Source: Glycine soja (Eukaryota; Streptophyta; Magnoliopsida; Fabales; Fabaceae). Taken from it: 64,000 nt of DNA. The notes beneath the pieces are model-generated. The model saw nothing but the letters and a program-made list of their open reading frames with translations, was not told the DNA's origin and did not search any database. The translations under genes and the position numbers were made by a program. Below are positions 45,092-57,275 of this stretch, in pieces. The stretch's first letter is position 1. Each line of letters starts with the position of its first letter. The stretch is from contig NC_041016.1 of the NCBI RefSeq assembly GCF_004193775.1, positions 36,791,334 to 36,855,333 on the forward strand, given 5' to 3'.

Positions 45092-48000
45092 AAAAAAAAA
45101 TTACCTATTCAAATCACTAAGGTCTAAAAGCCCTAATTCTCTTCTTATTGAAAAGAATATTTCTTTTGGGAGAGGTTTTGTAAAGATATCAGCAAGCTGA
45201 TTCTTTGTATCAACAAACTCTAATATACAATCTCCCTTTAGGACATGATCTCTAAGAAAATGGTGCCTAATTTCTATATGTTTGGTTCTAGAGTGTTGAA
45301 CAGGGTTTTTGGATAGATTTATGGCACTAGTGTTATCACACCTAATAGGTATACGATCAAGAAGGATACCATAGTCAGAATAATTGTTGCTTCATCCATA
45401 AAATTTGTGCACAACAACTGCCGGCAGAAATATATTCCGCTTCAGCTGTGGACAAAGCAACACTGTTTTATTTCTTACTATGCCATGAGACAAGAGCGGA
45501 TCCAATGAATTGACAAGTTCCACTTGTGCTTTTTCTATCAGTTTTAGATCCAGCAAAGTCCGAATCAGAATATCTTATTAAGTTACATGTTGAGTTCTTA
45601 GGATACCATAATCCTAAATTTATTGTACCTAATAGATATCTCATGATTCTCTTAACTGTACTCAAATGTGATTGTTTGGGGTTGGATTGAAACCTAGCAC
45701 ACATGCATACACTAAACATAATATCAGGCCTACTAGCAGATAAATAGAGAAGAGATCCGATCATACCTCGATACTGTTTCATGTCTATAGATTGACCAGA
45801 TTCATCTTTATCTAAGTAACAGCTAGTGCTCATCGGTGTAGCCATGTGTTTTGCATTTTCCATCCCAAATCTTTTTATTAATTCTTTGCAGTACTTGGAT
45901 TGATTGATGAATATACCTTCTTGAGTTTGCTTGATTTGTAATCCCAGGAAGTACTTTAGTTCTCCCATCATTGACATTTCAAATTCACTTTTCATATCAA
46001 GGGAAAACTCCTTGCACAATGAATCATTAGTGGATCCAAAAATTATATCATCAACATATATTTGAACCAACAAAATATCATTATGTTTTCTCTTTATGAA
46101 TAATGTGGTATCCACTTTACCTCTAGAGAATTCTTTTTCTAGAAGAAAATTACTTAAGCGTTCATACCAAGCCCTAGGGGCTTGTTTCAAACCATAAAGA
46201 GCCTTTTGCAATTTATAAACATGATTTGGTTTATCTGGGATTTCAAAGCCTGGGGGTTGTTCAACATATACTTCTTCTTGAATTAAACCATTTAGAAAAC
46301 CACTTTTAACATCCATTTGATAGAGTTTAAAATTCATTATGGATGCATATGCTAAGAGCATTCTAATGGCTTCTAATCTTGCAACTGGAGCATATGTTTC
46401 TTCATAGTCTATTCCCTCTTCTTAATTATACCCTTTTGCTACTAACCTAGCCTTATTTCTAATAATTATGCCATGTTCATCTAATTTATTTCTAAAAACC
46501 CATTTTGTTCCTATGACAGGATAATTTTCAGGTTTTTCTACTAGTTTCCACACATTATTTCTTTCAAATTGATTTAGTTCTTCTTGCATGGCAATGATCC
46601 AGTTATCATCTATTATGGCTTCTTTTATATTTTTAGGTTCAATCATAGATACAAAAGCCATATTATTGCATAAATCTTTAAGAGAATGTCTAGTTGTTAC
46701 CCCTTTTGAGATATCACCAATAATGTTGTCGAGGGGATGATCTCTTGAAGCTTTCCATTCTCTTGGAAGTTCATCATTTGATTTGACTTCTTCTGGAGGA
46801 TCTTCATTGTTTCCTTTATCATTTCCTTTGGAATCTTCTTCATGAATATTCATATGTTCTAAAGAATCTGCAATATCATCTAGCATATTCTTTCTTGACA
46901 AGATAGCATTAGATTCATCAAAGGTAACATGAATGGATTCCTCGATATTCATAGTTCTTTTATTATATATCCTATATGCTTTGCTTTGTGATGAATATCC
47001 AAGAAAAATACCTTCATCAGATTTTGCATCGAATTTTCCTAGATTATCTTTACCATTATTAAGCACAAAGCACTTGCAACCAAAAACATGTAGATGAGAA
47101 ATATTTGGTTTTCTACCATTATATAACTCATATGGGGTTTTCTTTAAAATGGGTCTTATTAAGGCCCTATTCATGATGTAACATGCAATATTGACAGCTT
47201 CAGCCCAAAAATACTTTGGAAGAGAAGTATCATTTAATAAAGTTCTTGCAATTTCTTCCAATGACCTATTTTTCCTCTCAACAACTCCATTTTGTTGAGG
47301 GGTTCTAGGTGCAGAAAAATTGTGTTCAATACCATGTTCATCACAGAATAATTCAAAATCTTTATTTTCAAATTCACCCCCATGATCACTTCTAATGGAT
47401 GCAATCTTGAGATTTTTCTTGTTTTGTATGACTTTAGCAAGTTTTGTAAATGCTTGGAATGAATCACTTTTATGTGTAATAAATAATGTCCAAGTATATC
47501 TAGAGAAATCATAAACTATAACTAGAGCATAGTAACTTCCTCCAAAACTCATGGTTCTAGATGGACCAAATAAATCCATATGCAATAATTGTAAGGGTTG
47601 AGTGGTTGAAACAACATTTTTAGGTTTGAATGAGACTCTTGTTTGTTTTCCCTTTTGACATGCATCACATAATTTATCTTTTTCAAATTTCAATTTAGGC
47701 AAACCAACTACTAAATCTTTTGAAATTAATTTATTTAAGTGATCCATGTTTATGTGAGCAATTCTTTTATGCCATAACGATGGATCATCATCTTTGCTAA
47801 GAAAGCAATGATTGTTTTCTAGTTTTATGCTTAAGTCTATCATGTAAACATTATTGACTCTATGTCCTACATGCTTTATATTAATGTCATGCTTATGTTC
47901 TATAAGACATTTTTGAGAATCAAATGATACTAGATAGACTTTGTCGCATAATTGACTAACGCTAAGCAGGTTGTGCTTAAGGCTTTCAACAAGTAGAACA

Positions 48001-49917
48001 TTTTCAATGGAGTTTGAAGAATTTGTACCTATTTTACCAACTCCAAGGATTCTACCTTTGTTGTTGTCACCATATGTTACGTGCCCACTTTTCTTTGGAG
48101 AGATATGTGTAAAATTTGATGCATCTCCAGTCATATGTTTTGAGCATCCGCTATCTATGTACCACTTCTTCCTCAAAGACACCTACATATCAAATTTTTG
48201 ACTTAGGTACCCTAACTTTATTGGGTCCTTGCATGTTAGTATAAACTGAGGATCCTTTTGGCACCCATATCATTTTAATGTTGCTGTAATTTTTCTTGAA
48301 GTAGCAAGTTGATATGCCATGTCCTCTTCTTCCACAGTAAAAACAAGTTATATAATTACATTTTTGTGTGGAAGTAGAAAAGTTTTTATAAAACTTTTGT
48401 TGTTTTTCAGATTTATACCCTAGTCCATTCTTATTGGAAACATATCTTTGTATACTTAATATGACATCTAAATTATTTTTACTATAAGAAAATTTAGCAA
48501 GTGAATTTTTCAACTCTTTAATTTCTTTTTCATATTTTTCACAACAACTACAAGGATCTGATAGTTTCTTGTCAGAAATAGTGGAGACATTAACTTTTTC
48601 ATTTGTTTTAGAAATTGAGACTTCATTTCTAAGATGATCTAATTCTTTGTTTAATTTTGAGATTTCATTTTCTAAATTTGAAATTGTTTTCTTTGAAGAT
48701 GAAACTAATTTTGCAAGTTTAATTGATTCTTTATGCAGATCAGCAAATGCTTCTTGCAATTCATCAAAAGAAATAGATAAGTTATTTGAAGATGTTACCT
48801 CTTCATCACTTTCGTAACTTTTAGCCATAAGGCAGAGATTTATCTCTTCATTTTCTGAATCTTTAGAAGATTTCATATCATTTTCATCCCATGTGATGTA
48901 TGCTTTCTTCAGTTTCTTTTCACTAAGATTTTTCTTTTCAGATTTCTCCATCTTTTTCTTGAAGATGGGACAATCAACCCTCAGATGTCCAGGTTGATTA
49001 CATTCAAGGCATTTTAAAGTAGAGGATGAAGTTTTTGTCCTTCTCTTTGATTTAAAATTGGGTCGCCTCTGATTTCCTCTTACTTTAAGAAACTTGTTGA
49101 ATCTTTTTACAAAAAGACTTAGATCATCATCATCATCTGGATCATTTTCCTGATCACTTTCTTCTTGAATTGAGGATGATGCTTTAAGAGCAATTCCTTT
49201 CTTTTTCTTGTCATTTTCTTCATGTTGGTTTAATCTCAATAATTCCATCTCGTGTTCCTGCAACTTTCCAAATAAAGTGGCAAGGGACATGTTAGACAAA
49301 TCTCTTGATTCAGTAATGGCCGTTACTTTGGGTTGCCATTCTCTACTTAAACATCTTAACACCTTGTTTATGAGATCCTCATTTTGAAATTCTTTACCTA
49401 AGGCTGCCAGATGATTTACTATATGTGTAAATCTCTTTTGCATGCTTTGAATATTTTCATTTGCATTCATTCTAAATAATTCATACTCATGAGTTAGTGC
49501 ATTTATCCTAGATCTTTTAACATCTGTAGTTCCTTCATGTGTTAATCGAAGAGTGTCCCACATTTCCTTAGCACTCTTACAATTTGAAACTCTGAAATAT
49601 TCATCCATTCCCAGGGCAGATGTTATTATGTTTTTGGCTTTTAAATTGTATTGTACTCGTTTTCTATCCTCTTCAGACCATCTATCTCTAGGTTTTTCTA
49701 TAGTTATAATTTCACTTGATGAACTGCCATCTATTGTAATTCTTTCTACTGTGGTGGGTATATAAGGCCCTATTTCTATGGCTTCCCAAATATTTAGGTC
49801 TATTGCCTCAATAAAAATTTGCATTCGGGTTTTCCAATATTGGTAACCCTCTCCATTAAAGATTGGAGGTCTATTGATAGAATTCCCTTATAGAAATAAG
49901 GAGTTTGCTGAGGCCAT
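45092..49917 (-). pseudogene. Gag-Pol copy 2 of the TAATCGATTA Sirevirus
   Basis: This is better preserved than copy 1. Gag runs from the ATG at 49917 (stop at codon 10, then open from 49824 to 48190) with knuckles CLECNQPGHLRVDC (about residue 300) and CFYCGRRGHGISTC (about 520). Pol is open from 48182 to 46422: protease WYIDSGCSKHMTG, integrase WHKRIAHINMDH..CDACQKGKQ, HMDLFGPSR, IRSDHGGEFEN, QQNGVVERKN, and the RT start. A TAA at about 46419-46421 interrupts RT, which continues 46361-45468 with YVDDIIFG and RNase H, ending at a TAA in HSKK. Gag and pol are separated by a TGA in the gag frame and a TAG just before pol, so the element was inactive before duplication. Confidence 0.87.
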
Positions 49918-49955
49918 CTTTTTCTTGAAGCTTCTAAACTTTATACAAGAATGAA

Positions 49956-49967
49956 GCTCTGATACCA
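49956..49967 (-). other. Primer-binding site of the 5' LTR
   Basis: TGGTATCAGAGC on the minus strand, complementary to initiator tRNA-Met, two bases inside the LTR at 49970. Confidence 0.9.
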
Positions 49968-49969
49968 CT

Positions 49970-51067
49970 TGTTAGACAAGTGGCCTCAGATATCTTAAGA
50001 AGGGGGGGTTGAATTAAGATATTCCAAACTACTTCCCCAATTAAAATCTATTTCACTTTCTTTTCAAGTTATAAATTCCCTTAACAATGAACTTCTTAAA
50101 TATTAATTCAAATAAAACAATTTGAATATGAATATAAAGCAATAATAAACAAAGGAGATTAAGGGAAGAGAAAGTGCAAACTCAGATTTATACTGGTTCG
50201 GTCACACCCTTGTGCCTACGTCCAGTCCCCAAGCAACCCGCTTGAGAGTTCCACTATCTTGTAAATTCCTTTTACAAGTTCTAAACACATAAGGACAATC
50301 CTTCCTTTGTGTTTAGAATTCCTTTACAACAAGAGACCCACGGTCTCTTAATCCCTTAGAGAATGAGGAGAAGAAGAAGAATGAATCTCTCTAGAAAGAG
50401 ATAGATTTTACAGATTGAGCACTCAAATAATTCCTTAATGAATTGCAATTGAATTGGCCAAGGAATTTTAAAGAGGATAGAATGATTTTTGCTCTTTGAG
50501 AGGATAAACACTTGTTGTTCTCAAAAACTCTGTCAAAATCGTGTCTCAAGTCACATATATATAGGCCTATGATAGCCATTCAATAACCACATAAAAAGAT
50601 GTGACTGTTGAGAATGTTTTCTGAAAAACTCCTCTGGTAATCGATTACAATAAGTGTGTAATCGATTACACTCTTTAAAATTTGAATTAAAACGTTCAGA
50701 AACTGCTGGTAATCGATTACCATATATATGTAATCGATTACACAGTGCAAATTTTGAATTCAAATTTTAATAGCTGTTTTAAATCAGTTTTGGCCACTGG
50801 TAATCGATTACATCCTCTGGTAATCGATTACCAGAGAGTAAATTTGTTGAAAAAGACTTTTTTAACTTAAAATTCTTGGCCAAACCTTTTGCGATTTCAA
50901 TTGGAATTCCCTTCCTATTTAATATCCTTTCTAAGACTCTATAGACTGTCTTGATCATCCATCTTGAATATCTCTAATTGCTTTGTCTTGAGTAAATCTT
51001 TGAGAAGCATATGATTCATGTAATCCTTTGGCATCATCAAAACATTCAGCTTGATCCTTTGTCTACA
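49970..51067 (-). repeat. 5' LTR (right) of the TAATCGATTA Sirevirus
   Basis: 1098 bp, very close to the left LTR. It has TATATATA at about 50557-50565 and three TAATCGATTA pairs between about 50639 and 50832. The target copy CACAA follows at 51068-51072. It contains the empty site for the solo SIRE1 LTR at 50117. Confidence 0.9.
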
Positions 51068-51072
51068 CACAA

Positions 51073-51667
51073 GGCTTTTATGTGAAAGGATGCGACTCTT
51101 CACATTTGAATTTGAATTTCAACGTTCAAAGGCACTGGTAATCGAATACCAAAACATTGTAATCGATTACAACCTTTTGAAATTAATTGGAACGTTGTAA
51201 ATTCAGTTTGAAAACTTTTTCAAATCTATTTTGCTACTGGTAATCGATTACAATCATTTGGTAATCGATTACCAGAGAGTAAAAACTCTTTGGTAAACAT
51301 GTTTTGAGAAAAATCCATGTGCTTCTCAGTTTTTGAAAAATCCTTTTCATACTTATCTTAATTAAGTCTTCTCTTGATTCTTGAATCTTGATTCTTGAAT
51401 CTTGAATCTTGATCTTGATTCTTGAAGCTTGATCCTTGAATCTTGATTCTTGTATTCAACTTTCCTCTTGAATCTTGAAGTGTTCTTCAACTTTTCCTCT
51501 TGAGTATTGAATTGTTCTTGATTCCATCTTGAACATTTTGAACTCATTCTTTGATTGACCTTTGAGATTTTTGTCATCACCTTTGTCATCATCTTTTGTT
51601 ATCGTCATTGTTATCATCAAAACATCTTTGAATCATTCTTGATTCACCATGAAGCTTTGCTTCTACA
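51073..51667 (-). repeat. LTR fragment inserted in Tekay, right part
   Basis: This continues 34793. It carries TAATCGATTA-type palindromes at about 51140-51275. A tandem TTGAATCTTGATTC repeat (51368-51530) is followed by more TCATC repeats, and the fragment ends GCTTCTACA at 51667. On the minus strand the start TGTAGAAGC matches the LTR start at 2211, which fixes this edge. AAGCA follows, but the other edge is truncated, so no target duplication can be confirmed. Confidence 0.7.
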
Positions 51668-52361
51668 AAGCACACATTAGAAGTTAACACAAAACCACTA
51701 GTTCTGGTTTCTACCACCAGATCTTTACTTAAAGAAGACATAGAAAGCTTAAATTTTTCGACACACGAATAGGATATAAAAGAGTGGGTTGCACCGGAAT
51801 CGAATAGCACAAGTAAGGGAATTCCATTTATGAAAAATTTACCTTGGATTAGATCTTTGGATTTTGAAGCTTCTGCACCGTTAAGGGTGAAGACTCTTCC
51901 CGTGGCCTTCAGATGTCCAGTTTAGTCATTCAGGCCCCCAGCATTCTGCTTCTTCTTGGGATATGGACAATCTCTTTGAATATGCCCCCTTTGTCTACAA
52001 TTAAAACATGTCATGCCTTTATTAAGACAATTTGAGGAGATGTGCCCTGGCTTACCACATTTGTAACAAGTGATCTGAGTGGGAAAAGTATTGGGCTTGC
52101 TACCACTACCACCTGCAAACCCTAATGCAACAGTCCTCTGATTGTTGGGGCGGTTACCATATTTCTTAGGAGGGGTCGAGTATGGTTTTCCCTGATGTTG
52201 AGGTACATTCTTTTTGTTCTTCATTGGACCTATACTCCTATAATAGCTCGCCCTATCTCGAGCGTCTTCATCCCAAATCCGACACATGTTAACCAAGAGT
52301 GGAAATTGATGAGCACCTTGCTAATTCATAGCTTGCTTCACTTCATCCCAAATTTTGAATT
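51668..52361 (-). pseudogene. Tekay Gag C-terminus and protease
   Basis: The frame from 52361 reads EFKIWDEVKQAMN, a stop, QGAHQFPLLVNMCRIWDEDARDRASYY, then two CCHC knuckles (CYKCGKPGHISSNC and CFNCRQRGHIQRDC), typical of Tekay/Del Gag. After a stop following GGLND comes the protease region TGRVFTLNGAEAS..LLVLFDSGATHSFIS with the DSG active site, ending ..SNVC at the LTR insertion. The first half of gag, the leader and most of the 5' LTR are deleted at 52361/52362. The minus-strand continuation is at 33660. Confidence 0.85.
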
Positions 52362-52681
52362 CGGGTTGTTATTTTGAAAATCCTAACGGTCAGGCAGTGG
52401 AAAAATGTCTTAGGAAGCTCCAGGAAAAAATTTGAAGACAATCCAACGGTTAAAGAATCCGTTATAGCAATTTTACAGAGATAGGTTTGGGTAAAATCTG
52501 AAATCTCGTAATTTCAACTTAGTTCAACAAAACTCCACATAACTTAGCATCCACATCAAGAAATTCATACATGACTAATTCAAGTCATACCTCAACTCAT
52601 TCAATTCAACCATATAGTCAAATAACATGATAAATAAAATTAAACATCGATTTATAAGTAGTAATATTTCAGGGTGTTACA
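52362..52681 (-). repeat. Tekay 5' LTR fragment (U3 end)
   Basis: Homologous to 9930-10238, ending GGTGTTACA at 52681 (TGTAACACC on the minus strand). It is fused directly to gag, so about 2.6 kb of LTR and the gag start were lost in one deletion. It marks the right limit of the Tekay layer. Confidence 0.85.
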
Positions 52682-53375
52682 CCCTTAGTGTCAAGTGTAG
52701 TCTTCGAATAAAACTAAATTTTTTGACAAATTAACCAATCTTATGGGTCTTTGATGAACTAAGTAATTGTTTCTTAAATATAGGACCAAGAATAGCACTA
52801 AATACCATAAGAATAAATATAATTTTTTTTGTTAAATAAATGAATGTAACTTATATTAGTATACTTTATACTAGTATAAATTGATGCCTACATCTAAGTG
52901 TGTTCTTGGTTTTAGGTAGTTCTTGGATGTGACATTGTTGGCTCAAGAATAGTTTGATGAGATGAGAAAGGTAGTCGACAACATTCGACTAATAAATAAT
53001 CAATGACAGGATGACTACATATACTTGGTCAACAGAGGGCAAAAATGTAAGAACAGGGTAATGCCCATTATCTAAGTTGTAACTGCTTAGAGAGACATGG
53101 GATAACAATGCTGACAAAGGATAAAAAAATTAGAATCATGTAACCCATGATCTCCTAAAATTTAGGGTTATGGATTGAGGAACTTATAAGGCTTGTAATC
53201 ATTGTTATCATTACAAATACAGGAAAATCGTTTGTGATCATTATTTTTATTGATTTATTTACTTTTACATACTTTACATTATTCGTTTACTGCATACCTT
53301 CATTGAAAATTTACATCAAAGAATCATAACCTAGAAAACTCAAGCTTACAACTTCTGGAATGCTTTTTGGGCACA
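52682..53375 (+). mobile_element. Non-coding, possibly Ogre-like LTR/leader remnant
   Basis: AT-rich sequence between the Tekay LTR edge and the Ogre-like gag. Its position, and the T-rich stretch at 53230-53300, would suit a degraded LTR end and leader, but I find no clear LTR termini or primer-binding site. No ORF is supported. Confidence 0.4.
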
Positions 53376-54864
53376 ATGATGGAGGCCATGATGAGCATGA
53401 AGAAGATAATAAAGGTCAATGCGGCTGCAGTTGCCGCTACCAGTGCCGTTGCTGAGGTGGACCCGGCTCCCCCATCTGGCCTCAACCAAATAAATCATCC
53501 CATCCCGGATATGGTAGGGTAGACAAGCAAATAATTGGGAAGTACGGCAAGCATGCCTTCCTGCCATATGGCTTGCCTCCCAATTATACACCACCCAATG
53601 TGGCGCACACTCCCAATAAGAATGTCAATGACCCCACTCCCATACTCATTGAGAGCCAACAACCTCAATCTGATCATGCACCTATCCCTCAACCCATGGG
53701 GGGGGGGGGACACATGAAATACCCCACCACAATCTTGCCAACTTCGAGCCTTGCCTCAAATACGCCACTGAAGGACAAGCTGTTGGTGGTGTACCCCTTG
53801 TTGACATGGAAGATTTGTGCCTAGTAGGGACGTGGTGATTCCTCCGAAGTTCAAGGTACCGAACTTCGATAAATACAAGGGGACTACCTACACTAAGAAT
53901 CACCTAAAGGTGTATTGCGGGAAAATGGGAGCATATGCGAAAGATGAAAAATTGTTGATGAATTTCTTCCAAGAAAGTCTTACTGGGGCAGCCGTCACCT
54001 GGTACACTAATCTAGAACCTTTCCGAGTCCATTCTTGGAAAGATCTAATGATTGCCTTCATTAGGCAGTATCAGTACAATTCTGATATGGCTCCGGATAG
54101 GATGCAACTACAGAACATGTGCAAAAAGGAGCACGAATCTTTCAAAGGATACGCCTAAAGGTGGAGGGATATGGAAGCTCAAGTAGTGCCTTCAATGACG
54201 GAGAAAGAGATGATAAAAATGATAGTAGACACCTTACCAGTGTTCTACTATGAAAAAACGGTGGGTTACACACCTTCAAGCTTTGCGGTTTTAGTTTTTG
54301 CCGGCGAAAGGATTGAAGTTGGTATGAAAAGAGGAAAATTTGATTATCCTGCTTTGATGAATGAGAAAGCTGGGGCAAATGAAGAGAATGAGAAGGAGGG
54401 AGGAACCCATGTTGTGACTGCCATTCCTACATGTCCAAATCTCCCACTAGCTCCACAATATCAATACTCCGCCAATATCAACCCTTCTCATTATCCACCA
54501 CCCAATCAACCACAGACCATCCCTAAATTAGCCATAGAGCCCACCTACCGCACATCCAATACCAAACACAAACCAAAACACCAATCAGGGAAGGAATTTT
54601 CCAGCGAAAAAGCCTGTAGAATTCACCCCAATTCCGGTGTCCTATGCTAACTTGATCCCATATCTACTTGATAATTCAATGGTAGCCATAACCCCAGCCA
54701 AGGTTCCTCAACCTCCATTTTTCCGAGGATATGACTCAAACGCAACATGTGCTTTCCATGGAGGAGTTCTGGGGCATTCCATTGAGCATTGCAGGACCCT
54801 AAAGCATAAGGTGCAAGGTCTAATTGATGCGGGCTGGCTAAAATTTGAGGAGAATCGCTTGTGA
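53376..54864 (+). pseudogene. Ogre/Tat-type Gag, degenerate
   Basis: It starts near 53376 (MMEAMMSMKKIIKV, AAAVAATSAVAEVDPAPPSG) and shifts frame around PPYG/PPNYTPPNVAH. The core ORF at 53817 holds IPPKFKVPNFDKYKGTTY, FFQESLTGAAVTWY, FIRQYQYNSDMAPDRMQLQ, a TAA at 54156, then RWRDMEAQV and FAGERIEVGMKRGKFDYP. Another shift near 54570 leads to YANLIPYLLDNSM, FFRGYDSNATCAFHGG and GHSIEHCRTLKHKVQ, the Ogre-type zinc-finger end. These motifs are typical of soybean Ogre Gag. Sequence after 54864 is non-coding, so protease-RT-integrase is missing. Confidence 0.8.
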
Positions 54865-55987
54865 ATCCTGACATTGACAAGCGACACCATACACGGGGTA
54901 ATTTTGAAAGTTGTTGTTAGATGTCTCTAATGACTCATTAGGATTTTCAAGTTTATGCCATTATTGTAAACCATAGTTACAATGCTAATAATATGGATAA
55001 ATTTGACATCTTTGCTTATTTGACTTCCATTGGAATGTGAATGTAAGCCGTTGGTTTGTTTGCTCAAGCAACCTACGCTCTTGAGTTTTGACTTCCAAGA
55101 TTGTTCAATCAGAAATTACTCATTCTGCACGTTTGGTCGGGGGGCCATAAAATGATGAGTAAAGTTCGAAACAAAAAAAAGAAAAAGAATTCGATTGATT
55201 GTGTTTCAAATAAAAAAATATACGTACATTCATGTGACCTCATTTTACCATTCCTGAAAGTTTGTCTTTTAGAGAGAAAAGTGAGTTATCAAAAATAGGA
55301 GTCATTGGACTTAATCTGTCAATTAAAAAATCCTACGAATGTTTCTCGTCCTCGAAATATTCATTTGAGAATCTGCACAGTTTCTTTCTTTTCGTCCTTG
55401 CTACAAGGTCATGACGAAAGACACAATAGATACCTCAAAATCCTACACTGGGGCAATGAGAGGCACCGTGCATGAGCCTCAAGCAAACCTAGGGGCATAT
55501 CAAAAGTTCACATCCGGTAGGTCGAAAACCTGAAAGGGCGGCCTAGGCAAAAACTAGGGTGATATAAAAATAAAAGAAAAAAAACAATTAGGGTCGTGCT
55601 GTTAAGGTTTTGTTCTGAAATCCAAACTATAAAAGGATCTAAGTCAGGATTTGAAATGACACATGGCCATCCCAAACACTAGTCTATCCTTTGCTACCCC
55701 CTCCGAGCCATAGCATGTTGTTTTCTAAAAACAACAACAAAAGAAAAATCAAAATCAAAGTCACAAAAATAGGAAAGAATGTCATGAATATTGTACAACT
55801 TTCCATTGCATTGCATTGTTGTATACAAAGCCTGCATTTACTGCATTTCAAGATGAAAGTTGCATACATCTGCATCCGTAAAAAAAAAGAAGTTATGTTC
55901 AGATGCATAGATGAGAAGCCCTCTCAAAGAGTCAATCTCTTGCTTTCTCATGAGGCTGAACCCTTTGGAACTAGTGGCCATTGGTTT
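54865..55987 (+). mobile_element. Ogre-like 3' non-coding region
   Basis: It follows gag directly, so pol has been deleted. It holds several A-runs and a stretch with TGGGGCAATGAGAGGCACCGTGC and CCTAGGGGCATATC (about 55450-55510), which I associate with the 3' part of Ogre elements. No ORF is supported and no LTR start is recognised. Confidence 0.5.
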
Positions 55988-56330
55988 GTTTCAGAGGACT
56001 CAAAGTCCTTGCCTTCAGAGGGCTAAAAAAGTCCCCGCCTTCAGAGGGCTAAAAAGTCCTCGCCTTTAGAGGGCTCAAAGTCCTCGCCATTTAGAGGGCC
56101 CAAAGTCCTCGCCATCAGAGGACTCAAAGTTCTCGCCTTTAGAGGGCTCAAAGTCCTTGCCTTCAGAGGGCTCAAAGTCCTCGCCATCAGAGGACTCAAA
56201 GTCCTCGCCTTTAGAGGACTCAAAGTTCTCGCCTTCATAGGACTCAAAGTTCTCACCTTCAGAGGACTCAAAGTCCTTGCCTTCATAGGACTCAAAGTCC
56301 TCGTCTTTGTAGGAGTCAAAGCCCTTCGTC
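55988..56330. repeat. Minisatellite of about 24 bp, some 14 units
   Basis: Tandem units of 24-26 bp with the core CAGAGG(G/A)CTCAAAGTCCTCGC. By eye there are 14 units differing at a few positions, with the last ones (GTAGGAGTCAAAG) decaying. The minus strand gives an acidic repeat ORF (GEDFES/GEDFEP), which is a by-product of the repeat. Tandem arrays near the 3' end are a known feature of Ogre elements. Confidence 0.85.
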
Positions 56331-57275
56331 AACCAGAGGCAAGCGAGCCCGTTGACATGCAGACTCAAAGTCCTTGTGAGATTTTTCTTATTTTTTCCTT
56401 TAATCCAAATCGCTTGGTTCTTTTTTTATAATTTTGGTCCAGATGTCTAGAAAATTCAGTAAAAGTTTCAGCTCAAAAAACGTAGTGACCAATTCCCAGT
56501 AATTTATACAAGTTCATATGTTCAAGCTGCCAGCACCAGCGATTTCAGCCTGGAAATCAAGAGTAGTGTTTATGTTGCTTAAGGCTTGGATAGTTACAAT
56601 TTGTGTTTGCTTATGCTCAATTATCTTGAATAACACAATTAAAGAGAGCTTAATACTTATTTTGATTCACATATCCAGCCACAACTCAGCACCACAACTC
56701 AACTTCATCATAGGCATCATGTAGGAAACTTAGAAAGCAAAAAAAAGTTCAAGAACAAGACTACTTCTAGGAATTGATTTAGAACATGCTATGAACTAAA
56801 TAACATGCATGAATTAGACTCAAAATTCAAAAGATAGGCTAAGAATGACAAGAATACATGAACAAATGTATCTAGAATTCAATCAACAAAATAAAATTCA
56901 ACATAAACTTAGAACATAATGTGACAATTACTATGACTAAACATGACTCTAAGACAACATGGATTAAGTGATTTACACTTAGATTTTTGTGTTTTTTTTT
57001 CTAATCAATATTTTGGAACAAAATTTAGATCTAAAGGTTCAGCACAAGAATATTATGAATGAAAATTGATAGAACCTAAAATCAACACAAAAACAAGATT
57101 CAAGAGTAGATCTACAAAATTTGAACCATAGAAATGCAAGAACAAGTGTAGATTTAAGATTTAATCGGTTTTTTTTTAATCTACTCTAAACAGCACCAAA
57201 CCACAAGACAATGGAGGATATACATGGAGAATAAGATGAAGAACAAGGAATTAAAGAAAATTCACCGAACAAAAA
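56331..57275. other. AT-rich non-coding stretch, origin unclear
   Basis: There is no recognisable domain. It contains T-runs and A-runs and repeated AACATAA/ACATGA words. It may be the Ogre-like LTR or older repeat DNA. SIRE1 copy B is inserted at its right end; AAAAA at 57271-57275 would be the target copy, but the partner is outside the window. Confidence 0.35.

Larger units (their letters stand above)
34794..51067 (-). mobile_element. TAATCGATTA Sirevirus with a duplicated gag-pol and a nested solo LTR
   Basis: The ends are TGTTAGACAAG (34794) and TTTGTCTACA (51067), with TSD CACAA at 34789-34793 and 51068-51072. The LTRs are about 1100 bp after removing the solo SIRE1 LTR. Read on the minus strand it goes 5' LTR, gag-pol copy 2, part of the env promoter zone, an out-of-place integrase scrap, a piece of LTR, gag-pol copy 1, env promoter zone, env-like ORF, PPT, 3' LTR. 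Removing 6101 bp (43869-49969) gives a normal full-length element. Both gag-pol copies share the same nonsense codons. Confidence 0.85.

Noticed and set aside
37010..49969. Two independent insertions of the TAATCGATTA Sirevirus.
   Set aside because: There is only one pair of complete LTR ends and one TSD, both gag-pol copies share identical nonsense codons, and the middle junction lacks a PPT and a full LTR.
56041..56368. Minus-strand ORFs with GEDFES/ARTLSPLK repeats, possibly an acidic repeat protein.
   Set aside because: Both frames are open only because the 24-25-bp minisatellite lacks stops; no start context or homologue is recognised.
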